NCBI GenBank assembly: GCA_023430885.1
Contig: JAEYYH010000042.1
Location: 27,771-91,770 of the forward strand
Direction: 5' to 3'
Length of the DNA stretch: 64,000 nucleotides
DNA from: Bacillota bacterium
GTDB taxonomy: Bacteria; Bacillota_I; Bacilli_A; RF39; UBA660
A program made the position numbers and the translations under genes. Numbering within the stretch: the first letter of the stretch is position 1; every line of letters starts with the position of its first letter. Shown here piece after piece: positions 44,790 to 53,615 of this stretch. The notes below the pieces were generated by a model. The model had not been told where the DNA came from. It saw only the letters and a program-made list of their open reading frames with translations, and ran no database searches.

Positions 44790-45132
44790 TTGGCACCCCT
44801 CTTTTGTATTCATTAAGTTTAATATTATTACTTCCTAATTTTTGTGCAATAATTTTACAAACAGAATTTGGATTCATATGAGATCCACAAGTAAAAGCAT
44901 CAATGGCAACAAAATTATATTCAGGCCATGTATGAATAGTTATGTGTGATTCAGCTAAAACAATTACTCCACTTATTCCTATTGGTTTAAATTTATGAAA
45001 TGTCGTTTCAACTACTGTTAAGTTTGCTTCTTTACAGCTACTAATTAAAATATCTTTTATTTTATCAATATCATCTAGCAATGCATTATTACATCCATAT
45101 ATATCCGCTAATGCATGTCTTCCTAATTCCAT
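44782..45132 (-). CDS. speH: S-adenosylmethionine decarboxylase proenzyme (SpeH type)
   Basis: Makes decarboxylated SAM, the aminopropyl donor for polyamines. The 116-residue proenzyme starts LGRHALADIYGC and has the self-cleavage site in LAESHITIHTWPE (Glu61 then Ser62, which becomes pyruvoyl) and catalytic Cys82 in DAFTCG. It directly precedes the CYTH gene and follows bpsA, so it supplies that enzyme. Confidence 0.93.
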   Translation of the reverse strand: MELGRHALADIYGCNNALLDDIDKIKDILISSCKEANLTVVETTFHKFKPIGISGVIVLAESHITIHTWPEYNFVAIDAFTCGSHMNPNSVCKIIAQKLGSNNIKLNEYKRGVPNE

Positions 45133-45141
45133 TCTATCACC

Positions 45142-46230
45142 TTATTTACTTATATAATTTTTGTCAGCACTACTTTTTATCATGCTTTCGACTTCATCTA
45201 GATAATTACTTTTATTCTTTACAACATCATTTTCTCTATTATTTATAACTCGCTTAGTAGCTTTTCCAAAAATATCTTTTCCCTTATATTCTAATTCTAA
45301 TACTTTAGTTTCGCTAGTAACCTCCATGCGAAATAAACTTTCTGTAAAACAAATGCTTCTTGAATCAAAACTAATATTATACTTCTTCATAAATTCTTTA
45401 TCGCTATCTCTATATAACTCATAAATTGCCTGATATTCAGTAAAAAATGGTATTATATCGGTTATATAAAGATTCATACTTGTAATAACTTTTTGCAAAT
45501 CTAAGTTTTTACTCATTGCTGATGAATATATTGACGTATATATAATACTATTTTCTTTCTTTACTAACTTTATAGCATCATTCATAAATAAAGTAAAAGG
45601 TATTCTTTCTGGTGTAGGATCAGTCATAAGAACATCAAATTTATTTAGAAAATCACTAGATACTTCATCAAGAGCATTAAAAACATAAGCTTTTAAATTA
45701 AGATTATATTCTTTTGCTACTTGATTAATAAAATCTATTAACCTTTCATCAACATCTAAAGCTACTACTGTACAATTAACGCCCGTTAGTGCTAAAGCTA
45801 CACTAGTTAAATCATCATCACCAAGCATAACAATTTTTTTATCATAAACATCATTTTTCTGAAGTAAATACTTAACTCTATTAATTGTTGTTTCTAAAGT
45901 TACTGGTCGTTGATCAAAAAACAAAGTTGGAATAGGCTTTCTATCCCATATATCTTTCATTTTTTGTTCTACTTCTTTCATATTATAATTATATTTAGAT
46001 ACATTATTTTTTAAATTAAATTTATTATCTATAAATTCAATAGTTCCTTCATTAATCATTTCTTCAATTAAACGCATCATTCTTCTTTCACTACCACCAA
46101 CTTCACGAATTATTTTCCAAAATTCTGTTGGACCATATGTAGTTAGATAATTTATTAATTCATTATATTTGCTTATATATATAGGCTCTTCAAAATCATT
46201 TTCAATTATTTTACTATAATCTACAGCCAT
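45142..46230 (-). CDS. Branched-chain polyamine synthase (BpsA)
   Basis: BpsA adds two aminopropyl groups to spermidine on one nitrogen, making N4-bis(aminopropyl)spermidine. The N-terminal ~75 residues look like a winged helix; the catalytic domain has the family motif LGDDDLTSVALALTG (D138-D140) and TDPTPE near 204-208. In Thermococcus BpsA the same GDDD and a DP motif hold the polyamine. 362 residues. The enzyme is best known from thermophiles, where such polyamines protect DNA. Here it is in a low-GC Bacilli-type genome, next to speH. No classical spermidine synthase gene is in the window. Confidence 0.88.
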   Translation of the reverse strand: MAVDYSKIIENDFEEPIYISKYNELINYLTTYGPTEFWKIIREVGGSERRMMRLIEEMINEGTIEFIDNKFNLKNNVSKYNYNMKEVEQKMKDIWDRKPIPTLFFDQRPVTLETTINRVKYLLQKNDVYDKKIVMLGDDDLTSVALALTGVNCTVVALDVDERLIDFINQVAKEYNLNLKAYVFNALDEVSSDFLNKFDVLMTDPTPERIPFTLFMNDAIKLVKKENSIIYTSIYSSAMSKNLDLQKVITSMNLYITDIIPFFTEYQAIYELYRDSDKEFMKKYNISFDSRSICFTESLFRMEVTSETKVLELEYKGKDIFGKATKRVINNRENDVVKNKSNYLDEVESMIKSSADKNYISK

Positions 46231-46831
46231 ACTTTTTATCTCTCCCTTGTTCTTTTAGCATAATACTAAGTACAATCTGATCAATTGATTCACATACTTC
46301 TCCAATTGTTCTATCTTCTGTTTCTACAACTGCATAATTTAATGCGAATTTTTCTAGGAAATCTACATTTTCTATTGTTCCATCCAATAAGATTGAATCA
46401 TCATGTAAATCTAAATCATTTCTATCCCTTTTCAATAAACGTTTATATCTAGTTTGAGGAGTTGCATGTAAAAATATAGTTATATCTGGCTTGCCACAAA
46501 CTCTAATTAGTTCTTCAAAATATTTATCTAAACATATATCGCCATTCCAAAAATAATTTGAAGCAAAATGTCTATCAAGAACTATATTTCTTCCTTTAAA
46601 TTTTGTTACAGCAAGTAAATTACCCGCTCCAAAAAAAGTACTTCGAATTTTGTTGTCACTTTTGTATATTTTCTGTAATTCTCTATTAAATGCATCATAA
46701 TCAATTTTGCCATTTTTTTCAAACATATATTTGGTTGGTTTTTCAACGTTAACAAATCCATATTTTTCTTCTATATACTTGCAAATGGTTGTCTTACCGG
46801 CGCCATCCATTCCTTCTATTGCAATTATCAT
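46214..46831 (-). CDS. dTMP kinase-like nucleotide kinase
   Basis: 205 residues with P-loop GMDGAGKTTICKY, DRHFASNYFWNGD (the DR-H/x motif of thymidylate kinases) and the lid region TPQTRYKRLLKRDRND. The shape is that of Tmk, but the operon setting, between LysR and bpsA, is odd for a housekeeping gene. It may be a second copy acting on a special nucleotide. It overlaps LysR by ATGA and bpsA by 17 bases. Confidence 0.75.
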   Translation of the reverse strand: MIIAIEGMDGAGKTTICKYIEEKYGFVNVEKPTKYMFEKNGKIDYDAFNRELQKIYKSDNKIRSTFFGAGNLLAVTKFKGRNIVLDRHFASNYFWNGDICLDKYFEELIRVCGKPDITIFLHATPQTRYKRLLKRDRNDLDLHDDSILLDGTIENVDFLEKFALNYAVVETEDRTIGEVCESIDQIVLSIMLKEQGRDKKYGCRL

Positions 46832-47730
46832 CTTATCAGCTCCCTAGTATCCGATTCAATAAATTCTTCTATGAAAATTTTGGCTATTCTCGGTAAATAA
46901 CTTTCAACACATACAAGATTAATTTCAACTTGTGGTAATTTGTAATCAAGTTGTATCTTCTCAACATGATTTTCTTCCATTAAGTCTTTAACAGCATTTT
47001 CAACAACAAATCCTACTCCTAAATTTTTTTTAACTGACTCTATTATAAGTTCTTCTGTTTCAAACTCTAATTTAGGAACTAATTCGATATTATCTTTCTC
47101 TAATTCTTTTTCTAATGTTTTTCTAAGTGAAGATCTAGGAAGTGGTAATATTATGTTTTCATCCATTAATGCCTTGGGATTTATTATCTTATGATTATTT
47201 TTTATTGACTTAATAAAACATGTGTCTAAATATGCTACTGGTTTTACCAAAGTGTTATTATAAATTGTTTCTATAGGTGATGAATCTATTACTAAATCTA
47301 TAGAATGTTTTTCTAACGATTCTAATAAATCTCTAGTAGATAAATCAATTATTCTAACAGCAATCCCTGGATATTTTTTTCTAAAAGATTCTATTTTTTC
47401 TAGCAAATAATATCGAACAATATGAGACTGTGCACCAATAACTAAAAGTCCAGAGTTAAGTTCGTTCTCACTACAAAGCATTCTACCACCAGCAAGTAAT
47501 AAGTTATAAGCATCCATAACATAACTTAAAAACTTTTCACCATCAGGTGTTAGACATATACCTTTGTTACCACGATAGAATAAATTAACATGTAATTCTT
47601 CTTCCAATAATTTAATACTTTTGCTAATTGCTGGTTGCGATATATATAATTTACGAGACGCATCCAAAAAACTACTAGAAGTGGCTACATACATGAAAAC
47701 TTTTAACCAATTTAAATTAATATTATTCAT
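46828..47730 (-). CDS. LysR-family regulator
   Basis: 300 residues: a winged helix-turn-helix (SSFLDASRKLYISQPAISKSIKLLEEELHVNLFYR) and a periplasmic-binding-like effector domain. It is the first gene of the polyamine operon, with a good promoter and a T-N11-A dyad centred near -64, so it likely regulates itself. The same dyad type precedes the seven-gene operon, so it may control both. The effector is unknown; a polyamine or operon intermediate is a fair guess. Confidence 0.92.
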   Translation of the reverse strand: MNNINLNWLKVFMYVATSSSFLDASRKLYISQPAISKSIKLLEEELHVNLFYRGNKGICLTPDGEKFLSYVMDAYNLLLAGGRMLCSENELNSGLLVIGAQSHIVRYYLLEKIESFRKKYPGIAVRIIDLSTRDLLESLEKHSIDLVIDSSPIETIYNNTLVKPVAYLDTCFIKSIKNNHKIINPKALMDENIILPLPRSSLRKTLEKELEKDNIELVPKLEFETEELIIESVKKNLGVGFVVENAVKDLMEENHVEKIQLDYKLPQVEINLVCVESYLPRIAKIFIEEFIESDTRELIR

Positions 47731-47768
47731 ATTCTCTCCTTCAGCCCATAAATCGTTTTGTCAAAGTT

Positions 47769-47797
47769 ATTATATATCTTTTTTGTTATAAAAACAA
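47769..47797 (-). promoter_or_regulatory. LysR-polyamine operon promoter
   Basis: TTGTTT (47792-47797), 17 bases, TATAAT (47769-47774). The LysR dyad centre at 47826 lies about 64 bases before the predicted start. Confidence 0.7.
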
Positions 47798-47815
47798 TTC
47801 AAAATTAATTATATT

Positions 47816-47836
47816 GTTATAATTTGTAGTTATAAC
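47816..47836. promoter_or_regulatory. LysR operator-like dyad
   Basis: Perfect inverted repeat GTTATAA-N7-TTATAAC, containing T-N11-A, at the distance expected for a LysR recognition site. Confidence 0.7.
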
Positions 47837-47844
47837 GATTTAGC

Positions 47845-47870
47845 TAGAAAAAAAAGGACAATAGTCCTTT
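47845..47870 (-). terminator. htrA-like gene terminator
   Basis: AAAGGAC-aata-GTCCTTT followed by eight T, right at the gene stop (47870). Confidence 0.8.
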
Positions 47871-49270
47871 TATGATGCACTAGTACTACCTAAAGTGATA
47901 GTAGTAGTATTCTCTTTATTATTTCTCGTATAAGTGAATTTAACTTTATCACCTATATCATATTTATATAATTCATATTTTAAGTATGAGCTTGATTCAA
48001 CTGTAACATCTCCTACTTTAGTAATGATATCTCCTTTTTGAAGTCCTGCATCATCGGCTGGGCTTCCTTTTTCAACAGCTGCTACATACACACCTGTAGC
48101 ACTGCTAAGCATGCCACTATTCATGTCGTACATACTAATACCTAAATATGGTCTAACAATAGCTTCACCATCTATAAATTTCCCTGCATATTCTATAGCT
48201 GTTTCAATTGGAATAGCAAATCCCATACCTTCTACTGAAGAAGAAGCTATCTTCATATTAGTAATACCAATTACCTCTCCATTAGCGTTACATAATGGAC
48301 CACCACTATTACCTGAATTAATAGCTGTATCAGTTTGTAATACCTCCATTAAATAACTTGATGAAGCAAAATAACTTGAACTACTTGTTGAAACTTCAAC
48401 TAATCTATTCTTCCCTGAAAGAATTCCTCTAGTTACTGTCCATGAGTAGACTGTAGAGTCAAGTGGCGCACCTACTGCAAACGTAGTATCCCCTACTTTT
48501 ATATCCTCAGATGATCCGGTTTCTGCTACTGATAGAACAGCTTTTTTATCAACTGCAAGTAGTGCTATATCAGAATATGAATCTGAACCTACAACTTTTA
48601 CTGTTTCTTCAGTTTCATCTGTAAATACTACTTTTATCTCAGTTCCACCATCTATAACATGATTATTTGTCAAAATATAACCATACTTATCATCAGTCTT
48701 ATAAACAAAGCCTGTACCCGTTGCATATAACTGCCCTTTAACATAAGTCTCTACAACTACTACTGAATCATATACTTTTGATACTGATTCAGCAATGCCA
48801 GTATCAGTTATAGTTACATCTTTTTTTACAGTTTCAGTATCACTATTTGCTTTTACAAAATAATTGCAATAAGTAATAGTAAAAATCATACAAACAAGTA
48901 AAGTAATAATAGAAGATATAATAGCTATGGTAGCTTTATTATTCTTTAACTTAATTAAATCAAACTTTTTATTTTTACCCTTAGTTCCACTTTCGATTTT
49001 TTTTTCTTTATTACCTTTTTTTTCTTCAAAAGCTATACTTGTTTCTTCAGAATGATTTTTTTCATAAACGCTATCAGTATTGTTTTCTTTTTCTACTACT
49101 GGAGTAGCTTCCTCTTCTTCAACATTAAAGTGATCTTGTTCAACTTTTTTACCACAATTCTCACAATAATTATTTCCTTTTTCTATAACATTACCACACT
49201 CAGAACAGAAATATTCTTTTACCTTCCTATTTGTATTTTTCTTAGATGTTTCATTTAAATCATTTTCCAT
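47870..49270 (-). CDS. HtrA-like serine protease with zinc ribbon and PDZ
   Basis: 466 residues. An N-terminal zinc ribbon (CSECGNV ... CENCGKK) and an acidic linker, one membrane helix (about 115-137), then a trypsin-like domain with His in LTNNHVIDGG, Asp in SYSDIALLAV and Ser in SGNSGGPL, and one PDZ domain (LGISMYDMNSG to the end). It should guard the outer membrane face and degrade damaged proteins. Its start follows GAGGTGGTAAG. Confidence 0.92.
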   Translation of the reverse strand: MENDLNETSKKNTNRKVKEYFCSECGNVIEKGNNYCENCGKKVEQDHFNVEEEEATPVVEKENNTDSVYEKNHSEETSIAFEEKKGNKEKKIESGTKGKNKKFDLIKLKNNKATIAIISSIITLLVCMIFTITYCNYFVKANSDTETVKKDVTITDTGIAESVSKVYDSVVVVETYVKGQLYATGTGFVYKTDDKYGYILTNNHVIDGGTEIKVVFTDETEETVKVVGSDSYSDIALLAVDKKAVLSVAETGSSEDIKVGDTTFAVGAPLDSTVYSWTVTRGILSGKNRLVEVSTSSSSYFASSSYLMEVLQTDTAINSGNSGGPLCNANGEVIGITNMKIASSSVEGMGFAIPIETAIEYAGKFIDGEAIVRPYLGISMYDMNSGMLSSATGVYVAAVEKGSPADDAGLQKGDIITKVGDVTVESSSYLKYELYKYDIGDKVKFTYTRNNKENTTTITLGSTSAS

Positions 49271-49392
49271 CTTACCACCTCATTATAAATTATATTTAAT
49301 AAATATTAAGTTTTTGTGAACTTTTTGTTATTATTTTATGAACATAATAAAAATATTTTTAGTGTACTTATTTTTAATAAATTCATCTTTTA

Positions 49393-50478
49393 CTATTTTA
49401 TTTGCCTACTTATATTTAATAGAACTCCAATGCTTGTCATTAGTATTAGTAATGAGGAACCACCATAAGAAATGAATGGGAGTGTAACCCCCGTTACCGG
49501 TATTAAACCTACTACTACCATAAGATTAAGTGTTGCTTGGAAAGCTATCCAGAAGGTTATACCAAAACCTAAAAATTTACCAAACATATCATTACATTTC
49601 TTAGATATTTTAAATCCTGTTATAATTATAGTAAGAAATAAAGACACTACTATTAGGCAGCCTAGAAACCCAAATTCTTCACTAATAATTGAAAATATAA
49701 AATCAGTTTGGGGTTCTGGTAAGTAAAAATGTTTTTGTCTAGAATTACCAAATCCATAGCCAAATAAACCTCCTGGTCCTATTGCGTAAAGTGATTGGAT
49801 TATTTGAAAACCACTTCCTAAAGGATCACTCCACGGATTTATAAAAGATAATATTCTCTCTAATCTGTAAGGTGCAATAAGAATTAAAACAGTTATTCCT
49901 ATAACTCCCAAAATTCCTAAACCCACAAAAAATTTCATATTAACATTACCTACAAAAAACAGTCCTATTGCAATCATCATAATAATCATGCCGCTACCAA
50001 AATCCGGTTCAAGCATAACTAATCCAAATACAAATAAAACAAGTCCTAGAATAGGTAAAACACCTTTTTTTATATCTCTTAAATTTCTATTGTTTTTTAC
50101 CATATATTTAGATATAAATATAATTATACCTAATTTCATAAACTCACTAGGCTGAATACCTAAATTGCCTATACCAAACCAACTACGGCTACCGTTTCTA
50201 ACTATACCTATTCCAGGTATTAAAACAAGTATGAGTAGTATAATTATTGCTAAAAATATTTTATTAGCGTACTTATAATATATATGATAATCTATTTTAC
50301 TAACAAAAATCATAGTGATTAATCCTAATATAAAAAAGATAACTTGGCTTTTCATAAACTTATATGGATCATTAAATTTATATTCAGCCCATATATATGA
50401 AGAAGAAGTAATCATAATAATACCAAATATACAAATAATTATAGTACTTATAAATAATAGTAGATTCATTTTCTTCAT
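49393..50478 (-). CDS. ftsW: FtsW/SpoVE-type lipid II polymerase
   Basis: SEDS protein, 361 residues and ten membrane helices. Signatures are the SWFGIGNLGIQPSEFMKL core, LEPDFGSG and FISYGGSSL. It polymerises septal peptidoglycan together with a class B PBP, such as the one at 58912. In Bacilli it lies in the murein cluster; here it is 2 kb from mraY with an antiporter and a membrane gene between. FtsW and RodA cannot be told apart by motif alone, but FtsW is preferred because of mraY and the PBP. Confidence 0.88.
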   Translation of the reverse strand: MKKMNLLLFISTIIICIFGIIMITSSSYIWAEYKFNDPYKFMKSQVIFFILGLITMIFVSKIDYHIYYKYANKIFLAIIILLILVLIPGIGIVRNGSRSWFGIGNLGIQPSEFMKLGIIIFISKYMVKNNRNLRDIKKGVLPILGLVLFVFGLVMLEPDFGSGMIIMMIAIGLFFVGNVNMKFFVGLGILGVIGITVLILIAPYRLERILSFINPWSDPLGSGFQIIQSLYAIGPGGLFGYGFGNSRQKHFYLPEPQTDFIFSIISEEFGFLGCLIVVSLFLTIIITGFKISKKCNDMFGKFLGFGITFWIAFQATLNLMVVVGLIPVTGVTLPFISYGGSSLLILMTSIGVLLNISRQIK

Positions 50479-50509
50479 ATAATCACCTATATAATTTTAC
50501 GAAAATGTA

Positions 50510-50541
50510 AAAGAAAAAGAACACTATTGTGCTCTTAAATT
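50510..50541 (-). terminator. Antiporter gene terminator
   Basis: AAGAGCAC-aata-GTGTTCTT stem then TTTCTTTT, overlapping the stop codon. Confidence 0.75.
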
Positions 50542-51503
50542 AAGGTTGTAACAATATATACAAAATACATTGAAACATATATTAAGCCATTAAGTTTAGA
50601 TATTTTATTTTTATTAAATCTAGAATACGGAAATAATATTAATAAAATAGCTCCAACTATCAATAAACATAGATCAGTATTGTAACTAATTGAATATGAA
50701 ATTGGTGAAATAATAGCGCAACTACCTAATATTAAAAATATATTAAATATACCTGAACCTATTACATTTCCTATTGCCATATCAGAATCACCTTTTACTG
50801 CTGCTGTAACACTAGTAACTAGTTCTGGAAGTGATGTTCCAATAGCTAGTATTGTTAAACTAATTAGTTTTTCTGATAATCCAAATTCTTGCGCTATTAA
50901 TATTGAATTTTCTATAACAAAATCTCCACCAAACTTAAGTAAAACTATACCACCTATTATTAAAATAATAGATTTGAAAACATTTATTTTCTTCATTTCT
51001 TTATTTGAAACATGTTCTACTGCATGTTTATCAAATTCTTTAGCGTGTTTTGCCATATATATATTATAAATTATAAATAAAATAGCAAATGTAAATAAAA
51101 TTATACCTTCTACTCTAGATATTATATTTGTACCAATAAAACCATTAGCTAATATCAATAATAAAATAGCTGCAAATAAATGAATTGGCATCTCAAAAAG
51201 ACGAGTTTGCTTTTTTACATCAAGTGGTCTTATTAATGCGCAAAGACCGAGTATAAAAAGTAAATTAACTATATTACTACCTACTACATTTCCTACTGCC
51301 ATGTCACTATAGCCATCCAAAGCACTTGTTAAACTAACTACAAGTTCTGGAAGCGATGTACCTATACTAACTACAGTAAGTGCTATAACAACTTCTGGAA
51401 TATGAAATTTCTTAGCAACATCGCTTGCGCCTGTCACTAAAAAATCAGCTCCTTTTATAAGTAAAACAAAACCTAAAATTATTAATAAAACCTCAATTAT
51501 CAT
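50535..51503 (-). CDS. Calcium/sodium-type cation antiporter (CaCA family)
   Basis: 322 residues, ten membrane helices in two repeats. Each half carries the alpha-repeat with the G-T-S-L-P-E-L-V core: GTSLPELVVSL and GTSLPELVTSV, each followed by a GNVVGSN/GNVIGSG turn. YrbG-type proteins move Ca2+ out. A manganese riboswitch lies directly upstream, so here the cation is likely Mn2+, or Mn2+ as well. It is the only gene of the transcript. Confidence 0.9.
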   Translation of the reverse strand: MIIEVLLIILGFVLLIKGADFLVTGASDVAKKFHIPEVVIALTVVSIGTSLPELVVSLTSALDGYSDMAVGNVVGSNIVNLLFILGLCALIRPLDVKKQTRLFEMPIHLFAAILLLILANGFIGTNIISRVEGIILFTFAILFIIYNIYMAKHAKEFDKHAVEHVSNKEMKKINVFKSIILIIGGIVLLKFGGDFVIENSILIAQEFGLSEKLISLTILAIGTSLPELVTSVTAAVKGDSDMAIGNVIGSGIFNIFLILGSCAIISPISYSISYNTDLCLLIVGAILLILFPYSRFNKNKISKLNGLIYVSMYFVYIVTTLI

Positions 51504-51524
51504 TTAAATTCCTCCTCTAAGCCC

Positions 51525-51640
51525 CAAAAAAAGAGACCGCCTGTAAAAACAGACAAGTCTCATTATTTAAAGTAAAACCAGATGTTAATCATGATGTTGG
51601 CTTTACTACACTGAGTGCTAATTACTCCCTTATCAATGTT
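51525..51640 (-). ncRNA. yybP-ykoY manganese riboswitch with expression platform
   Basis: In transcript sense it has AAGGGAGTAATTAGCACT, then GCCAACATC, AACATCTGG and AATGAGAC, the order of conserved blocks of the yybP-ykoY aptamer. It ends in a terminator stem (AGAC-TTGTCTGT with ACAGGC-GGTCT) followed by seven T. Mn2+ binding should favour the antiterminated form, so the antiporter is made in excess metal. Confidence 0.85.
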
Positions 51641-51643
51641 AAA

Positions 51644-51672
51644 ATTATATATAAAATTATCGTAAATGTCAA
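51644..51672 (-). promoter_or_regulatory. Riboswitch/antiporter promoter
   Basis: Fully consensus TTGACA (51667-51672), 17 bases, TATAAT (51644-51649). Confidence 0.9.
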
Positions 51673-51673
51673 G

Positions 51674-52510
51674 TTATTTTTTATACTTTTTAGTTGACAT
51701 TTTTTTTAGTTCTTTTTGTTTCTTTTCCAAGTTTCTTTTTAATTTCATTTCTTTTTCTTGAAACTCTTTTCTTAAATTAAACTCTTTTTCTTCTATTTCT
51801 AGTTTTAGTTTAGCTTCTTTTTTTTCTAATTCTCTTTTTAACTCTTGCTGTTTTAGCATAATATTATTAATGCTTGCTTGAACATTAGGGAATGCGCTAA
51901 TTAGACGCTTTGTAAGTCTTGATTGTGTTATTAGATATTCCTTTATTTTTTTTGTTATTTCTTCTGTACTATCTTTACGAATTTTCAAACCAGTATTTTT
52001 AAACTTTGAAATAATATTAAATGAAATTATAATATCCGCTAAAAACAAAACAAATATTAATACACTTAAAATCATAGTAGTAGTATCATTCATGGCTCCT
52101 AGGAAATTTAACACTACAGGATGTATAAGATATACAACTATTAATGCTCCAAGTCCAAATGGAACAGCTGTTTCTAAGCAAATTCTACCATTAATATTAT
52201 ATTTTTGATCACTATAATCCCACCATCTAGCTTTAAATAATTTTTCCATTATATAACTAGTAATATATTCTAGAATCATACATATAGACATTGCAAGAAT
52301 AAATAACGCTATATAATCATTTGTATATGGTCTAAGTAAACCAGTTATTAATAAACTACCAAATCCATATATTGGGCAACATGGCCCTATTAAAAAACCT
52401 CTATTTACAAATCTTCCAGTTTTGATAATTGTAAGAATTACTTCCATTGCCCAACCTATAAAAGAATAAATTATAAAAATTAGAAAGTAATGACATATCG
52501 ACATCATCAT
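51674..52510 (-). CDS. PF06541-like membrane protein with coiled-coil tail
   Basis: Five or six membrane helices (up to about residue 175) with the family core NRGFLIGPCCPIYGFGSL and YNINGRICL, then a ~95-residue Glu/Lys coiled coil. The family is named a putative ABC-transporter type IV permease, but ATPase partners are not usual. It starts at the ATG at 52510, after AGGAGTGATTAAC; the GTG three codons before lies in the ribosome site. It flanks mraY with a second family member. Confidence 0.78.
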   Translation of the reverse strand: MMMSICHYFLIFIIYSFIGWAMEVILTIIKTGRFVNRGFLIGPCCPIYGFGSLLITGLLRPYTNDYIALFILAMSICMILEYITSYIMEKLFKARWWDYSDQKYNINGRICLETAVPFGLGALIVVYLIHPVVLNFLGAMNDTTTMILSVLIFVLFLADIIISFNIISKFKNTGLKIRKDSTEEITKKIKEYLITQSRLTKRLISAFPNVQASINNIMLKQQELKRELEKKEAKLKLEIEEKEFNLRKEFQEKEMKLKRNLEKKQKELKKMSTKKYKK

Positions 52511-52564
52511 GTTAATCACTCCTATAACTAATATTATAACTTATTTTAAATATAATATCTAGTC

Positions 52565-53560
52565 CTATATCCATATACCAAAACCTATTGCAATCATGGA
52601 AGCAATTAAACCTATAATCCAAAAGAATTTAACTATATCTGTTTCTTTATACCCCATCTTTTCAAGTCCATGATGAAGTGGTGCCATCTTAAATAGTCTT
52701 TTACCATGTGTTAATTTGAAATATCCTACCTGTAGAATAACACTAAGTGTTTCAATAACAAAAACTATTCCTATAACAACTAAAAGTAGTTCGTGCCTTG
52801 TAAGAATAGCAATACTTCCTAGAGTTGCCCCTAATGATAATGATCCAGTATCACCCATAAATATCTTAGCAGGATGACTATTAAACACTAGAAAGCCTAA
52901 TAACGATCCTACCATTATAAAGCAAAAGATAGCTATCTCTCCATAACCTAAAAGCCATCCTGTATTCCATGCTATAAGACCAAAAGTAAAATAAGCTATA
53001 ATCGAAAGCCCTGTAGCTAAACCATCTAAACCGTCCGTTAGATTAACAGCATTAGAACTCGCGACTAATACAAACAGTATAAATATTCCATATAAAAATC
53101 CTATATCATATTTTATATTTAAAGTATGAACCCATAATAAAGGTTCGTTTCCACTAACCATAAACAAATAGAAAAATATAATAGCTATAAATATTTGCAT
53201 AATAAATTTCTGGTTTTCTGAAAGCCCCTTATTAGAGCATCTCTTTATTATTAGATAATCATCAATAAAACCAATTAAACTATAACTAATAAAAACCCAA
53301 ATAATTATTAAGAAATTATAAGTAATACTTATCTTATTTAGCATAACTAGCAGTCCTATAGTAATTAGAGTTGATAACACAAATATAAGACCTCCCATAG
53401 TGGGCGTTGACTTCTTACTACTATGAGTTCTTTCTAAATATACATTTAATACTTGATCAATTTTAAATTTCTTTAAAATAGGTATTAATATCAAAGATAA
53501 AACAATTGTAAGTAAAAAACTTATCATACTAGCTAATACTGATTTAGTCATTATAAGCAT
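52565..53560 (-). CDS. mraY: Phospho-N-acetylmuramoyl-pentapeptide transferase MraY
   Basis: Makes lipid I on the inner face of the membrane. Signatures: HSSKKSTPTMGGL, NLTDGLDGLATG (Asp pair) and FMGDTGSLSLGA; the end has KMAPLHHGLEK. 331 residues, ten helices. It shows that the organism has peptidoglycan. The usual murC-G neighbours are not adjacent. Confidence 0.97.
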   Translation of the reverse strand: MLIMTKSVLASMISFLLTIVLSLILIPILKKFKIDQVLNVYLERTHSSKKSTPTMGGLIFVLSTLITIGLLVMLNKISITYNFLIIIWVFISYSLIGFIDDYLIIKRCSNKGLSENQKFIMQIFIAIIFFYLFMVSGNEPLLWVHTLNIKYDIGFLYGIFILFVLVASSNAVNLTDGLDGLATGLSIIAYFTFGLIAWNTGWLLGYGEIAIFCFIMVGSLLGFLVFNSHPAKIFMGDTGSLSLGATLGSIAILTRHELLLVVIGIVFVIETLSVILQVGYFKLTHGKRLFKMAPLHHGLEKMGYKETDIVKFFWIIGLIASMIAIGFGIWI

Positions 53561-53597
53561 AAAATCACCTATTTAAAGTTATGCATGTCCACAAAAA

Positions 53598-53615
53598 AAA
53601 TGAGTAAACTCATTT
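53598..53615 (-). terminator. Terminator of the PF06541-like gene
   Basis: AAATGAG-taaa-CTCATTT followed by T8 on the minus strand. Confidence 0.75.
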
